In this document: one piece after another, positions 43,532 to 58,500 of the stretch | How the letters are laid out: each line of letters starts with the position of its first letter | Position numbering within the stretch: position 1 is the first letter of the stretch | Assembly: GCF_021730395.1 (NCBI RefSeq) | Contig: NC_069368.1 | Coordinates: forward strand, 10,434,001 to 10,498,000 | Reading direction: 5' to 3' | DNA from: Mercenaria mercenaria | Lineage: Eukaryota > Mollusca > Bivalvia > Venerida > Veneridae | DNA: 64,000 nucleotides | Program-made: the position numbers and the translations under genes | Notes under the pieces: model-generated | The model's input: the letters and a program-made list of their open reading frames with translations, nothing else | Told to the model about the DNA's origin: nothing | Database searches by the model: none

Positions 43532-46500
43532 CTAAAAAATAAGTCTGAATAGGTAATTACAGTTTCTGACTACTAGTATACAAGAAATATCGTATTGTTT
43601 CCAATCAAACAACTTAAATTATACACACTATTTGTGTGTCAAGTTGATACAACATTCCTCACACAATGCAGAACTGAAATAAGAGCACAGTAGTGAAGCT
43701 AAAAGTCCTTCCAAACAATCTAGTACTTTCAATCAGTAGTTTGTATAACATCAGTAAATGGTCAGTAGAAGTAGCATGTAAAATGGGATGTAAACGGGAC
43801 TCTTCATTCTGATACTTTTAACCTTGTCTGTAAAAACCACCCTTGTGAAATGAAAATAGTAGTCTTTGTTGACAGTTGGTCCCTAAACGCAAGTAAATTT
43901 ACAGTTAACAGATTTATAGATAAATATAGGAAGAAAAATTAGTGGTATTTATTATTAATTTATTTGGAGTTTTTCTTAAGCACAAGTTTGACTGAGCATA
44001 CTATCATATTGAAGCAGTAGATCCACAAATATTACTTCTCAGTCTATTCAATAGTTGTCTCACTGCTAAAATACAGGGCTCCAAACAGTAGCATACCTGT
44101 TCCTCAGTAAATGTCTGTGAATCCTTCCAAACTATAGACAGTAAAGGTTGGTCTCTTTGTGTAACCCCACATTCTAACTCAAGAATAGAGAACGACTGCT
44201 GCTGGCTGTCTTCCTCATGGTTCACCTGAAATATAAAAGTGGAATTTGTGCTGAGTAACAGACCATGGTTCATCTGAAATAATGAAGTGGAATTTGTGCT
44301 GAGTAACAGACCATGGTTCACCTGAAATATTGGAATGGAATTTGCACTGAGTAACTGACCATGGGTTATATGAAATATTTAAGCGGAATTTTCACTGAGT
44401 AACAGACCATGGTTCACCTTAAATATTAAAGTAGCCTTTGCGATGAGTAGCTGCCCATGATTCACCTGAAATAGTGCACAGAGTAACTGACCATGGCTTA
44501 TATGAAATATTTAAGTGGTATCATCAAATCTGCGAAATTCAATCCCATATATTAATGGTTTCATAGTAAACCATAGCTTAAAATGGTACACACAAATAAA
44601 ATGGATAGCTAGTGATTTAGTGACACTAAATCAAAAACCAAGATGGCCCTTAAAATGAGTCATATAAAATCACGATGGTTTACCCGTATCGTCAAAATTA
44701 CACATCTATTGAATAACAAGAACTGTTTATCAAGAACCATTGTTCAACTGCTAGAGTCTAAATGAAATTGAAATTAAACACCAGTATGCTTAAATAGTTG
44801 AAAGTAAAAATTCACCAAGGACTAGAATGTAAAAGCATGTACCACAAAAAGTATTTCTGGTGTGAGAATCAGCGTTACAGGTACATCCTGGTCTGTTAGG
44901 TCTATATGATCTGCCTCTATACAACACAGAATGTCATTGGATGGTAATGTTTGTAGCAGCTTTCTGAAAATAGCAACCAGTAAACAATGTTTTATTCATT
45001 TTGTTGAGTTCAAAGGTGCAAAATAAAGACAAATGAATAGACATAAATCTTAAAAAAAACCTACACATTTTGTAATATAGTACTAAACATTATGATAGCC
45101 GTGCAATATTCCCTTGAAATCAACACAAGAACAGAGAAACAAATGATTGTTTCTGTATTTTCTTAGACTGACATGGGGGGGGGGTCATTTTGTCCTACTT
45201 CCATGTTTATCGTTTTTTCGTAATCAGTCGGAAATTCTTCGGGATCACATGATTTTAAAATTGTTTCAAACGAATATCCATTTAAAGACGCGCGACAAAA
45301 TAACTGTATTTCCATGATGGTAATTATACACAACTTGCACGAAAAATATGAAATGTACAGAATTTATGTTTAAAATTGACAGTGATATATTAGGCGAAGA
45401 CAATGTGTTTAATGTCTAAAATCTTATTAAATTAATGTAGCCATATGTACATAAATCAGTGTATTTAGGTAAATTTCAATCACATTTTGTTTCGGCAGTG
45501 TAAGACAGTTATTCATTTATTTCCTTAAAACTATACTGAAAAGAGATTAACTGAAATGTTTGCAGACGAAGTTGTAAAAACACTTTTATTCGGGAAGGGC
45601 CTGAATTGTCCTTCCGCAAACTTGTAGTACAGCTGTTTATTACCTGTATTATAAGAATGATTTTCATGAAGGTTTTGTGAGTTACAAAATTGTTGAATTC
45701 CATGTGCTAAGTTTGTAAAAATCACGTTATCGTTTGGGCATATAATATATTTTGCATCTATTTATAAATTATAGCCTCGTTTCGGAGGATTCTTCCGAAA
45801 AAATCCAAAGATGCTCGACGGGTTCGTAAGCAGTCGGAAAACATACTTTCGGTTTGACATAGGCAACATTTTTTGTTTATTTGTTAGTTATTCTTGAACA
45901 TATTCATGACTATTTGGTCAGATCTGATGCAGTGAGCCATATTTTCAGTAAATAGGAAGTCTCAGCTACAAACTCTGGTTTTCATATAATACTCGTTCGG
46001 GTTTTAGTAATGGACCTTTGACTTCGCACCAACACAATTAGTGGTATAGGTCATATGGTGGTTTTCCAGCTTTGACGGTGGAGGAAGATCCCAGGTGCCC
46101 CTCTGTGCATTACTTAATCAGTAGCGGGCACCTGGGTAGAACCACCAACCTTCCCTAAGCCAGCTGGATGGCTTCCTCACATGAAGAATTCAACACCCCG
46201 AGTGAGGCTCGAACCCACATTGGTGAGGGGCAAGTGATTTGAAGTCAGCGACCTTAACCACTAGGCCACAGAGGCCCCCAGTTAAAATAAAAGCATAAAG
46301 ATTAACAATATAACTCTAATGTATGATTTGCTGAATATGAACAATTGACGACTTTTGATGTCAAATTTAAATTAAGTCTTTGGACATAATTATGTACAGT
46401 CAAATCTCGATATCTTGACTTCGGTTATTTCGATATCTCGAGTGAATTTTCCCAGTCTGGATTTTTGTCCTTCTTAGTTAAATAAATCAACTACGGATAT

Positions 46501-49500
46501 CTCGATTTTTTTATTTCGATTTTTTCCTTATCTCGACTAAATTTTCAATCCCCAACTTTACAATTTACTCTATTTTGACATCGGTTATCTCGAGTTGACA
46601 TCAATTGTCTGCTAAACGAGGTGCGAAAAACTGCACACGCTTGTATTTGCTCAATTGCTGTCTACTGTCGGAGGTGCGAAAAACAACATGCGCGGTTATT
46701 CACTCAATGATCCTGATTACGACCCGAAACCAATTAACTGTCGCTCATGTGTCATTTATTGTTTGTAAGCTATGTAATTTGTATTGAACTGTGTCAAAAC
46801 TGAGTGAATTTAATTGCATTTATAAACACCAAGAAATAAAGATTCTGTCCAAATAACATCGTGTCTTCGTTACTGACACATCAGATATTCTTCACGAATA
46901 ATCACAAAAACAGATTAGATATATCTCTCAATATTGTCAAACTGCTGAGTCATGTCGGAGGGCGGGAGTCAAGAACTTACCCAAGCGCCGGTCGAGCAAC
47001 TCAAAGAAGGGCCCGGTAACCAAGCCGGGAGGAGTTCTGAGTCGGCCAACCCCGAGAGTTCTAGAGAGGGACATGTGTTTGTACAAATATACAGTTTTTT
47101 TTTCTAAAAAACGTGTTTTTATCAACACAAAACTTCATTACCCCACCTACCAACCTAAGTTGACCTTACTTTGGTTATCTCAATTTTTGGATATCTCGAC
47201 CTTTTTTCCTTGGTCCCGACGAAGTCGAGATATCGAGATTTGACTGTATACATATAAAATTAATATAACTCTCACATGCTTAAGCTTTGCAACAAACAAA
47301 CTCAAGTAGTACACTGCATCATGACTGCATTAGCAATAAACTATGACATATACAATGACAGTATTTAAAATAAGATTTAAAATAATTCTAAAATAAATTC
47401 ATAAATTTATTTACAGTGCATATTTGATTTGTCCACAAGGCTCTGAAGAAACATCTATCACACTTGGCTGCATGCGTGGATTTGGCATTTTACTCAAGCC
47501 TGTACCTTGAAGAATACCTGTAATGAAATTTAAATGCAAAATAGCTAGTAAATCGGTCTGCAAGAGATCTTAAAAACAAGAATATGAATATATTTTAGAT
47601 TTTTTTTTTTTTTTTTTTCAAAAGTCAATTATTGTATCATATTCTTAGAGAAACAAATTAGATGATTTCAATGAATTGATAAGAAAAAGTAAGTAAACTA
47701 GAGCTATCACTTAAAGTGATTAATATCCCCAAACACAACTTCCTCAGAGGAAAGATCACCTTGTGTAAAAAATATATCAAAGATGGGAGGATCCCAAGTG
47801 ACCTTAATCTAAAAAACAGGCAAGATAAACTGCATGGGGGCAAAAGTTACCTCCTGCACCCACACCTTCATCCACTTTAGAAATACATGTCAGACATATT
47901 TATACTTCATGGATGACAGGTGTTAGAAGTTTTACTGGAATCCAATCTAACTGTGAAAGTAGTTTACTTCACATGCATTTGCAAACATAAGAGGGTAAGG
48001 ATATCCAAGTGCCCCACACATACATCCACAAACTCAAAGGTGTATATGTTTCACCAACCTTCATCCACTCAAGAAAAGAATGTTATGCACAACTACACTT
48101 ACATTGTTCACAAATATATAGTTTCAGTGGATTCCATCGAACTTGTAAAGGTGGTCTGCTCTACAAACAATTACAAATTGGAGAGAGTATGGGCGCCCAC
48201 GTGCCCCAAACATATAGCAACCCAAGAAAAAATGTCACATACAATTACATTTCATGGTGATACCTGTATTAATTTTCATTTTGTATCCCTTAAAAAACTG
48301 TGCAAGAAGTTTATTCTCCCCCGAGATTTTTATACCGGACTGGCCAATAACCAACTGGCCGACAGCAGTGACTCCAATTATACCCCTCTTTGTTTTCAGG
48401 GGGTGTAATTAGTCTAGAAATTGTTATACCTATTTTGTTGGGTTTAATGTCGCACCGACACAATTATAGGTCATATGGCGACTTAGAAATAGTTATAATC
48501 TGTAGGACAAAATAGTGTACACCCTGACACAGATGGTCACGGTTTCTGATGTACATGTATCATCAATTTCAATGAATTCTAATATATCTAACACACATTC
48601 TGACCTTGTCCAGTTTGTGAGACAAATTCTGCAGCTCCACCAATGGGTTTTGTGAATACCCCGACTAGACCTTTACCTACTCCTGTCACCAGACCAGAAG
48701 CAGTTGATGTACGTGACTGACCGCTTTCCTCCGTATCAATTAAACTCTGTATAGGCTGGTCAGCTAAACCTGCTACAGCACCTGGATCATAAAAACAGGA
48801 ATTGGATGATTTGCTATTCTGTATTCTGAGAATATTTTAAATAAGTTGTGGTTATGGATTTCAGATAAATAAAGATAGCATTACCTGTATCATATGGATA
48901 TCAATGGTTTTATCATACAGGTAGCATTACATTTATCATACAGGTACTGTTCCCTTTATCAAACAAGTAGCATTGCCTATAGACCTACTATCACTACACC
49001 CTTATCATGCAAGTAGTACTGCCTTTATCAAACGAGTAGCACTGCCTTTATCAAACAGGCAGCATTGCCTTTATCATACATGTAGGATTGCCTTTATCGT
49101 ACATTTAACACTGACTTTTATAAACAGGTAACATTGCCTTTATCAAACAGGCCAGTTATAAATAGAGTTAAGGAACCTGTACAGTGCATGTCATATATTC
49201 ACAGTGAACAAGTGTGTGAAGTTTCAATTGATTCCTGTAAGTTGTTACTAAATTACCATCTTACTTAAGTAAACTGAACCGAATGAGGTCACAGACAAAG
49301 TTTACCTTTATCATCTGACACTACATAGTCTGGGTTCAGTTGAAACTGCATAAATCTTATGCATATGAAATAAATAACAAGGCAGAATGTCGAGCCTACC
49401 AGCTGTCAAGTGTGACCTTGACCTTGTACCTAGGGACCTGGTTCTTGCGCACGACACTCCGTCTCATAATGGTGAACATTCATGCCAAGTTACATCAAAA

Positions 49501-52500
49501 TCCCACGATGCATGAAGAAGAAATGCTCCGGACAAACTTCATTTTGACCTTTGACCTCCAACTGTGACCTTGACCTTTGAGATAGGAACATAGGGTTTGC
49601 GCATGACATGCCTTCTCATTGAGGTAAACATTCATGCCAAATATAAACAAGATTGGTCCATGCATGTCAACGTTATGGTCCGGACAAAATCCGACGCACG
49701 CACACATGGACGCACGCACATACACCGATAGTGGCGACTATATTGAGCTCATCGCAAGCTGGCTCGACAAAAATCACCAAATAAAGATAACCTGAGTATA
49801 TCTAACATACCAAGTAAACCGAGACCCAAGCCAGTCAGCCCCTGTTTGAGTCCATTTCCCACACCATCTGGCCTGTGCCTGCGGCTCTCTTCCTGCCTTC
49901 TGATGTGAGACCCATCCAGGGACAGTCGATCCATGTTTCGTGACACACTTGATGCAAAATCTGTTACTGACTTAAGCATGCCTAAAAAAAACAATAATGC
50001 TAAGTTAAAGGAAGAACATGTGTAGAGTAACATTTTGGTTTATTTTATCCACTGTACCTTATCAAGGCTTTTCTTTGATTTCTCTTTAACCCTCACCCTG
50101 CTAAATTTCTATAATGAACGTATCCATCTTTCAATTTGGACAGTACCATTAACTGTTAAAAGGAGTGCATACTAAAATGATACCGACTAAATGGCAAACA
50201 GTGCAGATCATGATCAGACTGCACAAATGTGCAGGCTGATCATGATCTGCACTGGTCGCAAAGGCAGGATCAATGGTGTCCAGCATGGTAAGGGTTAAAT
50301 ATAAGACAATGCCATTCATCTTATATATCATTCTAAGCGTGGTTATAGCATAGGAACTTTTCTTAAATTTTCATTATAAATTAGTTTGGAACAAATCAGC
50401 AAAAATATATTTTGGCAGAGTATTTTTACACTACAATTTTCCGCCATTTTTAACACCAAAAAGTTTCATTTTCTCTTCATAGATTGTTATGTAATTTTCA
50501 GGATATCTTAGTAAGCAAAACTCGAACAATGTCATGTAAAAATGTTGTAAACTTTTGAAATGTGTGCGACACATAATCTAATCATTGAGTACTAAAAAAA
50601 TCCTTCTATGCAATTAAAAGTAATGGAGCAGAAACAGATTTTTACTTGACCTTGAACAGTGACCTTGACCTTTAACCGACAGGCATTGATCATGGGAATG
50701 CTTTTGTGTAGCACTAAGATAATCCATCAATACATATAAAAGTTATGGAGCAGAAACAATTTTTACTTGACCTTCAATAGTGACCTTGACCTCTGAACTA
50801 AAAGCATAAGTCATGTACATACATAACCTACATATTGCCCTCTATTCACATACATGTGTACCAAGTTTTATGTACTTAGCTTGAATACTTTTTGAGTTAT
50901 CGCAGGATCCAGATTTGCCGACGGACAGATGGACCTCCGGACGGGGAGCATTCCTATAGTCCTCTCCGGTGTTCCAAAATAAAATGCTCTTTAAATCCAA
51001 ACAAGTAGGTGTATAGAATATTTACCTGTGGTTATATTCTTGACCATAGAGGATGTCCCCTGTGACACGCCCACAACGAAGGCTCCGGGTCCACGTGTCA
51101 GACCCCTGTAAGGCATCCGGAAAAAGTCTGCCACTCCAGTACCTATACTGCGTACCAGCCCTGTAGGGTTTCCAAGAATCTCTAAAGATCCAACAACAGC
51201 CCCTGAAATTATTCAGTTACATTTTTTACAAAATTTTACAAAATGCATTTCCTTAAGTTCTGTTTAAAAATGGTCTGTTACACTAAAGCTGTTCATTAAT
51301 TCTTTCAGAAACACACTGCAATGTGCAAACAGTGTTTATAATGGTCAAATGCTGCAGCAGTATAACAATAAGAAAGAAAGTATTCTATTATAGCCAGAAG
51401 GCTAACACCAGATGTTTGTTGACCTTTTAATTATAAACATTGCAATAAGAAGTTGATGTCAGGTTAAGCTTTTATGTGATTTGGCGCATTTTGCGAATAT
51501 CACTTGAGTAAGTCAAATAGCATTTGTTTAATTTCAAAGAACTGTTCCTATTCATATGAAGATATATAATGTTACTGAAATACTGACCTGCTCTGAACAA
51601 TGCTCCTGAAGCATAATGCATCACTAACACTCGTATAAGCTGGTACCCTGATGTGCTCAAGTTCGTTTTCTCAAATCTTCCAAACGACAAAGGTGTATGA
51701 TCAGAGGCAATAAACAATTTCATCGAAGCATGGATGCTGAACATAACTGACACTGGCTGAATACTTAAGTGTCCTATAGTAACTGGACAGCTTAATGTTC
51801 TTGACAAGCTCTTCACAGATGGAGGTAACTTAAGTATATCAACAGGAAGTGGATCTGGGATAGATAATGGAACTTGTAGGAATCCTTCTGCTTCTTTGAT
51901 ACAACGGAAAATAAATGTATCGTCTATATAAAAACTTATTGGCTTCATTGCACATTCAACAGATTCAATCACAGATGAGCGGCCATTAATGTTTCCGAAA
52001 ACAATCTGCACATGTACAACACTGCACGATTTCAGAACAGCATGTTTTTCCAAAATATTTAGTTCAGATATTTGCAAATGGTCACTTTGATATGGTACAT
52101 TTTCTGCATCCTGGCGAATGAATACGACAGGAAAATCATAATTCCCCTGGGACTGAATCTGATTGTCAAGTTGGACATCCCCTATACTACACACTAAGCA
52201 GTTCCTATGGTGACCTGTCTGCTCTACAAGGTCACTTGCTGGATATGAGGCAAGAAAGAGGTCATCAAGAGTAAGTCGCACTATTTCACTTTTAGTGTAA
52301 ATAGAAGGTGCTTCATTTTGTATCACTAACGATAGCTGACGAAATAGCAAACCAAAAGAAATTTTCAATGATTTTGCAGATTTATCTTTTCCTTTATCTG
52401 TTTCACTGTCTTTAGAAATTCCGGTTTCCAGTGCTTGTTTCAGCTCTTGTGCTATTTTCACATCTGCTGGTTCTCCTAATCCACTCTCAACAAGGACAGT

Positions 52501-55500
52501 TCTCTCTCTTCCTTTTAGACGGCTGCGAATCTCCTTCGCTGACACATCCGCTTTAGTTATTGGAGAAATAGTGACATATGTCACCATGGCAACCTGCTGA
52601 ACATGAACTTTGACATCGCCTACATTTGGAATGGAAACAAAATTATCTGCTGCTACTAATAAATCAATTGGATTGCTCCATTTCACTTTGGAAATTTCCT
52701 TTTCAGTGGAGTTTGTTGGCAAACTGCCAGATATGTGTATTTTTGGAATGGAATGTTTATCAGTTATTTGTGGGAATGCTGTGTTCAAGGACGGCGGCGT
52801 GTAATAAAGTGCCCCATTTAAAGGTATAGACGGCAGGATATTGACCAGTTCTACTTCTTCTTGTATTGTGGTATCTGAAACAATGAAAACAGTTTCGATT
52901 CATATTACTTCTTTACCTAAATCTTGTCTTTAGTCTTGTCTGAGTCACACTAATGAAATTTAAGTCATCTATTAGAAAATTTTATGCTTTATGGTAGATA
53001 AGACCATGGATTCCTCTAGGCATTGTGGGTATGACCTTGCCAAGTCAGTTAAATAGCTTCCCCACATGCAAGATTCCACACAACCATTAGGTTACCAACT
53101 AACAGTTGTTAATATTCCATCAGTATCGAAGCCCAATTCAGTATATTTTTTATCTTAATACATTTTTTTTTATGTACCATTATCTTGAAACAAAACAATT
53201 AAAACATTTCTGAAGAATTGTATTTTGTGTAATGTATTTAGAAAGTGTGCGTCATATCATTAAATATAGATCAATACACCATCTCCTTTGAACACCAGTA
53301 ACTAAGCGCTTTAAACTGCCCAGACATATCACTCTGTTGTTAACTGAAGTCTCTTTGCTAAAATTCTTCTACATTATGTTGCATTTATTACTTTTATGCT
53401 ACTGGCAAATGTATGTATACTGTGAGTATTTTCTGTTTCTCTCTAGCACAGTTAGTAACATAATTCTTACCAGAGATTGTCAGATCCATCAGTGTCTGTC
53501 CATAGTACAGAGGAAAGTTACAATGGTTCTGTATAAAACAAGTTGGTGCTGTGTCTATTTCTATGGTGAAATATATCACACCATTCTTTTCCACACCAGT
53601 TATACACAGTGCCTCCTGCTTCATGTCACTGTTCCTTCTAACAGTTAGACTGGTTGTCATTCTGCATCCATTTTCATTGGCAACCAGTCTGATTGGAAAC
53701 GTCCAATCAAAATCATTGTTACATGCAGACAATGAAATTTCAGAAAAGGAACCTTCATCGTTTTCCTTTCCATCACCATTAGAATTTATACTGTCCTTCT
53801 TTTGCATAGCTTTTCTAGAATTTCTCAACACAAGGTAGTTAACTATGCCAGTGTCTTGATCAATGTCAGTATTCTGTTGAGGATATGGCACATACTGAAT
53901 AGGTACGAAGGTCAAAGGTTGAAGGTCAGATTTGTCCCTATGGCAACCAAGATGGCTGTTAATCTCAAAACCGGTATCACTTGGAATGTTAACCTGAATG
54001 GGAAAAATAAATTTGAATCAATAATAAACTCTAACGTATAACTTTCATTTTCAGTATGAAAAAAACTCTTAATAATGTGAAACAACAGCAAACTTTTAAA
54101 AGTTGAAAAGAATTGGAAAAGGAGATAAAAATATTTTATCAAATTGAATATTATGTAACTAAATAATCAAAGGCATTTGATCCCTTCATTTTATTGAAGT
54201 GAAATGTTAAAACTGAAGACAAAGGGATATAGGTCTCGCAAAGTCCATCTGGGTGTTTGCCTGTTCATCCAAAACTGACAAGGCAGTCTGAAAGACAGCT
54301 ATATCCCCCGCCACTGCTATGGATAGTGAAAGGGTAAACCTTTGATTTTAGCTGTGACCTTGACCTTGAACTGACATGGCTGACTCATGAATTCTGCACA
54401 ACGTCTTGATGAGGTGATCATTTGACCCAAGTTTCATGAAAATCCTTCAAGGGGTTTAGGAGATACAGAGCTGAAACCTTTGACCTTCATTGTGACCTTG
54501 ACCTTGAGTTGACAGGGCTGACTCATGATTCTTGATGAGGTGATCATTTGACCCGAGTTTGATGAAAATCCTTCAAGGGTTTAGGAGATACAGAGTGGAC
54601 ACAAAATGGAAGGCTCAACCTTCGACCTTAGTTGTGACCTTGACCTTGAGCTGGCATGGTTGACTCATAATTTCTGCACATCGTTCTGATGAGGTAATCA
54701 TTTTACCCAAGTTTTTAAAATTCCTTCAAGGGGTTTAGGAGATATAGAGCGGACACGAAATGGAGGGCTCAAACCTTTGACCCTAAGTTGTGACCTTGAC
54801 CTTGAGCCGGCATGACTGACTCATGGGTTCTGCATATCGTCTAGAAGAGGTGATCATTTGACCCAAGTTTGATAAAATTCCTTCAAGGGGTTTAGGAGAT
54901 ATAGAGCGACAGAAAATGGAAGGCTCAAACCTTTGACCTTGAGTTGTGACCTTGACCTTGAGCCGACAAGGCTGACCATGGGTTCTGCACATCGTCTTGA
55001 TGAGGTGATCATTTGACCCAATTTTCATGAAAATCCTTCAAGGAGTTAGAAGATATAGAGGGGACACAAATGGAAGGCTCATAAACCTTTGACCCTAAGT
55101 TGTGACCTTGACCTTGAGCCGGCATGGCTGACTCATAGGTTCTGCACATTGTCTTGATGAGGTGATCATTTGACACAAGTTTTATAAAATTCCTTCAAGG
55201 GTTTATGAGATATAGAGCAGACACAAAATGGCAGGCTCAAACCTTTGACCTTGAGTTGTGACCTTGACCTTGAACCGACAAGGCTGACTCATGGGTTCTG
55301 CACATCGTCTTGATGAGGTGATCATTTGACCCAAGTTTCATGAAAATCCTTCAAGGGGTTTAGGAGATATGGACCGGACACGATTTTGTTACGGACGGAA
55401 GGACGGACGGACGGAAGGACGGAAAGACGGAAGGACGGACGGACGCAGACCATTCCTATAATCCCTCCGACACGGCGGGGGATTAAAAATACGGTTAACT

Positions 55501-58500
55501 CAATTTTAGCTAGAATCACAAAATCTCATATATTGATTAGCACATAATCTTTCTTTGTACATAATATTATCTCCCTTTACCCAGTAAAAACAGCGTTTTC
55601 CCCCTTAAATTGGTAAAAAATAGGTTTTTCTGACTGTATTTAAAAGTAACACATTGATGGATCTCCATGATACTCAATATAAATATAGATCACTATATGG
55701 TGGTGGTGCAAACACAACTTTTGTCAGGATCTCTTCAGTAACTACAGAGTTACTGCCCTTTGATTGGCAGTTCTGTCATGGTTAAAGTAGACATAAGGCT
55801 GCTAATGTATAATGCATTCATGGTTTATTGGACTCACTGTTGTTATTGTATCTGGTCCTTTGGGATCACAGACTAAGGGGTGTGGGTGGGGGATGGGGGA
55901 AGAGGTATTATCAGGTAACTCTTCCAAGGTGTATGAGGGTAAGAGGGATGTTCAGCATTCCCATTAAGATTGAGTCAAAACAAGCCTCCTAAATGAACTA
56001 TTTTACTGGAGTTTTCTATCTTCCAAAGAAGCTTCTAACAAATCTGATGAAGTAAGATTTATTTGACATTCTTACAAACAGTACAAAGCGTATTTTAAAT
56101 ATATTTAGCACAAACCTTATCACTCCAAATCGGCACAGCAAATACACAAGCCTGCAGCATGTATTTGGTCCGGTTTGAGATCACAAATTGTTCCTGTATT
56201 GTGATAACTCGTATATGATGCTTTACAGATGAAGTTATTGTCAGGAAGTATACCTGCAAAATACAAAATAATAATTTCCCTTTTAAAAGAAAGTTTTTCT
56301 AAGATGGAAGGTGAGTTACAAAATGATCAGAGATACTTCTGCTATCAAGTATTTTTCTACCAGTTGAAATGGACTGGTATCTCGATTAACGTCAACATGT
56401 CAGAGTTTATAATCTTGGTAGGAATGATCATAAATCACTGTTTCTAAGTAGCACTAAATTCCTGCTATTCAACACAACAGGGTCATTATAAAAGTATCTT
56501 GATCTGCAATGTTGTATTCCGCTTGATGGATGTTTGCCAGGGTCTGGATCACACAAGGTGCTTCTACCTAGTGTGATCCAGTGGCAAAATCCTAGAGAAC
56601 AGAGTGCATAATTGTGGATCAAGGTACTGCTTTAATGACCTTTCATCATATATACATACATATTTCTACTGTTAAACCAACCAAGATGAGGCTGAAAACA
56701 AGGTTCAAACTGTACTTTTTGATACATGGAATGTCCTTACTAAGACAAGTAGTCCCATCATTCAATATTATCCATATCCCATGGAAGCTGTATACAGTGT
56801 TTTGTATTCATAAGACCTAGTTAAATACCGGCCATATTTTAGAAAGAAAATTCAAAGGTGTATAACCTCAATTTTTATTGCATGACTAACACTTCTGAGA
56901 TATTTTACACACATTATACACACTACACGTTTTCAAAAATAAGTAAAGAAAAAAAAAGATTAGCTTTGTATAGTTGTATAGGGAAATATACCCTCTTTCT
57001 TTCACAGTGTAAAATAGGGTTTTGTCTACTTTAAACTTGTGCATAGATCTCAATACAAATCTAATGGCCTATAACTTTAACTGTCTTACCTTTGGCTGAC
57101 CTTGAAAGTCTGTAAATACTGGCATGTTGACGTATGAATCTATATAGAGGGTTTTGCCAAGATCGTTTCTATAGCGCTGTTCTTCCACTTCCTCTTCTGA
57201 TACAGGCACTGGCTCAGACATGTGCAATGTATCCCCAAACTTTACACCCACATGGAAACTACTCTGTATGTAAAATAAAACTTCACGATAATTTCAAATA
57301 TATATATATATACAATATTACTTAACCATAAGTATCTTTTTGCCAATAAGTTGTTAAGTTATTTTTGTTTCAATGTAAAAGGAACCTGTTTTACCATCAA
57401 TTACTGATGGGATTATATACTGTAAAAGCAGAAATTTTCGCAAGGGTTTAATTTTCGCTATACTTGCGAGGCCCTACATGCTGTGAAAATTAATCCTTGC
57501 ATAAAGATTCACCAGTAGTATAATTCAAATTCAAGTATGATACCATTTTCACAATTTCGCAAATATTAAACCCCACGAAAACATATTCAAAATTTCAAAT
57601 TCGAGAAATTTTGACCCAGCGAAAAACATGTGCTTTTACAGTAGTTTGAACATACAGAATACACGGACCTTTATTACAACTTACTTTCAACAGTCAGAAC
57701 ATACTAAAATGATGCAGTTAAAAACCGAAAATAAGTATTACTTCCCTAACCTCCAATTTTGGTGGACATATTGTCTGACCTCTCTTGATGTCATAGGTTA
57801 CATCTTCATTTCCCATAAACACAAGGTCAAGGTCACAGAGATTGTTGACAATAAAGGATGGAGTGACATCTACCAGGAGAGTCTGGAAACCAGGCCACAG
57901 CTCTGACAGGTTCACATTGAGGTCTATAGTCGGTTGATTGCTTATATCTAACTCAGGCACTGTTATACTATACAGACCAGGCTTCGGCACATTTTCTCTA
58001 ACAAAAATACAAACAAAAAAATCAACGTTCAGACACAATGCTTCATTGTCACTAGAAAATAAAGCAGTCGAACTAGACTGCACCACCAACAATATTTAAG
58101 ATATCTCAGCAATTTTGGACAATTTCACATATTGTTTTGATTTTGACTTATGTTCTGCACATGTTTTTCTTTGGCATTACGTTTATGATTTAAAAATAAA
58201 ATACTCTGTGTTGAGAATTTTGGTTGTTTTTGTTGGGTTTTGAGTTTGTATATTGACTATTCCAGCTTTTGATAGTGAAGGAAGACCCATGGTGCCCCTT
58301 TGTGCATTATTTCATCACAGGTGGGTACCTGGGTAGAACTACTAACCTCCTGTTAGCTAGCTTGAAGGCTTCTTCTCATGAAGATTTCAACGCCCCGAGT
58401 GAGGCTCGAACCCACATCAGTGAGGAGCAAAGGATTTAAAGTCAGCGGCCTTAACCACTCGGCCATGAAGGCCCCCCTCTTACATGAAAAGGGCACAATT

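Noticed and set aside
45509-45725. Two overlapping 64-codon frames on the minus strand
   Set aside because: No homology I recognise, no splice signals that fit VPS13B phase, overlapping frames suggest chance.
47920-48408. 162-codon open frame on the plus strand
   Set aside because: It runs across two satellite-type repeat units, has no recognisable domain, and lies antisense in a VPS13B intron; repeat structure explains the open frame.
53337-53838. Two plus-strand frames of 95-103 codons
   Set aside because: Antisense shadows of VPS13B exon 10 of the window.
54281-55491. CRISPR-like regular spacing of a repeated word
   Set aside because: Units of 138-156 bp repeat along their whole length with no unique spacers, in an animal intron; it is a transposon satellite core.
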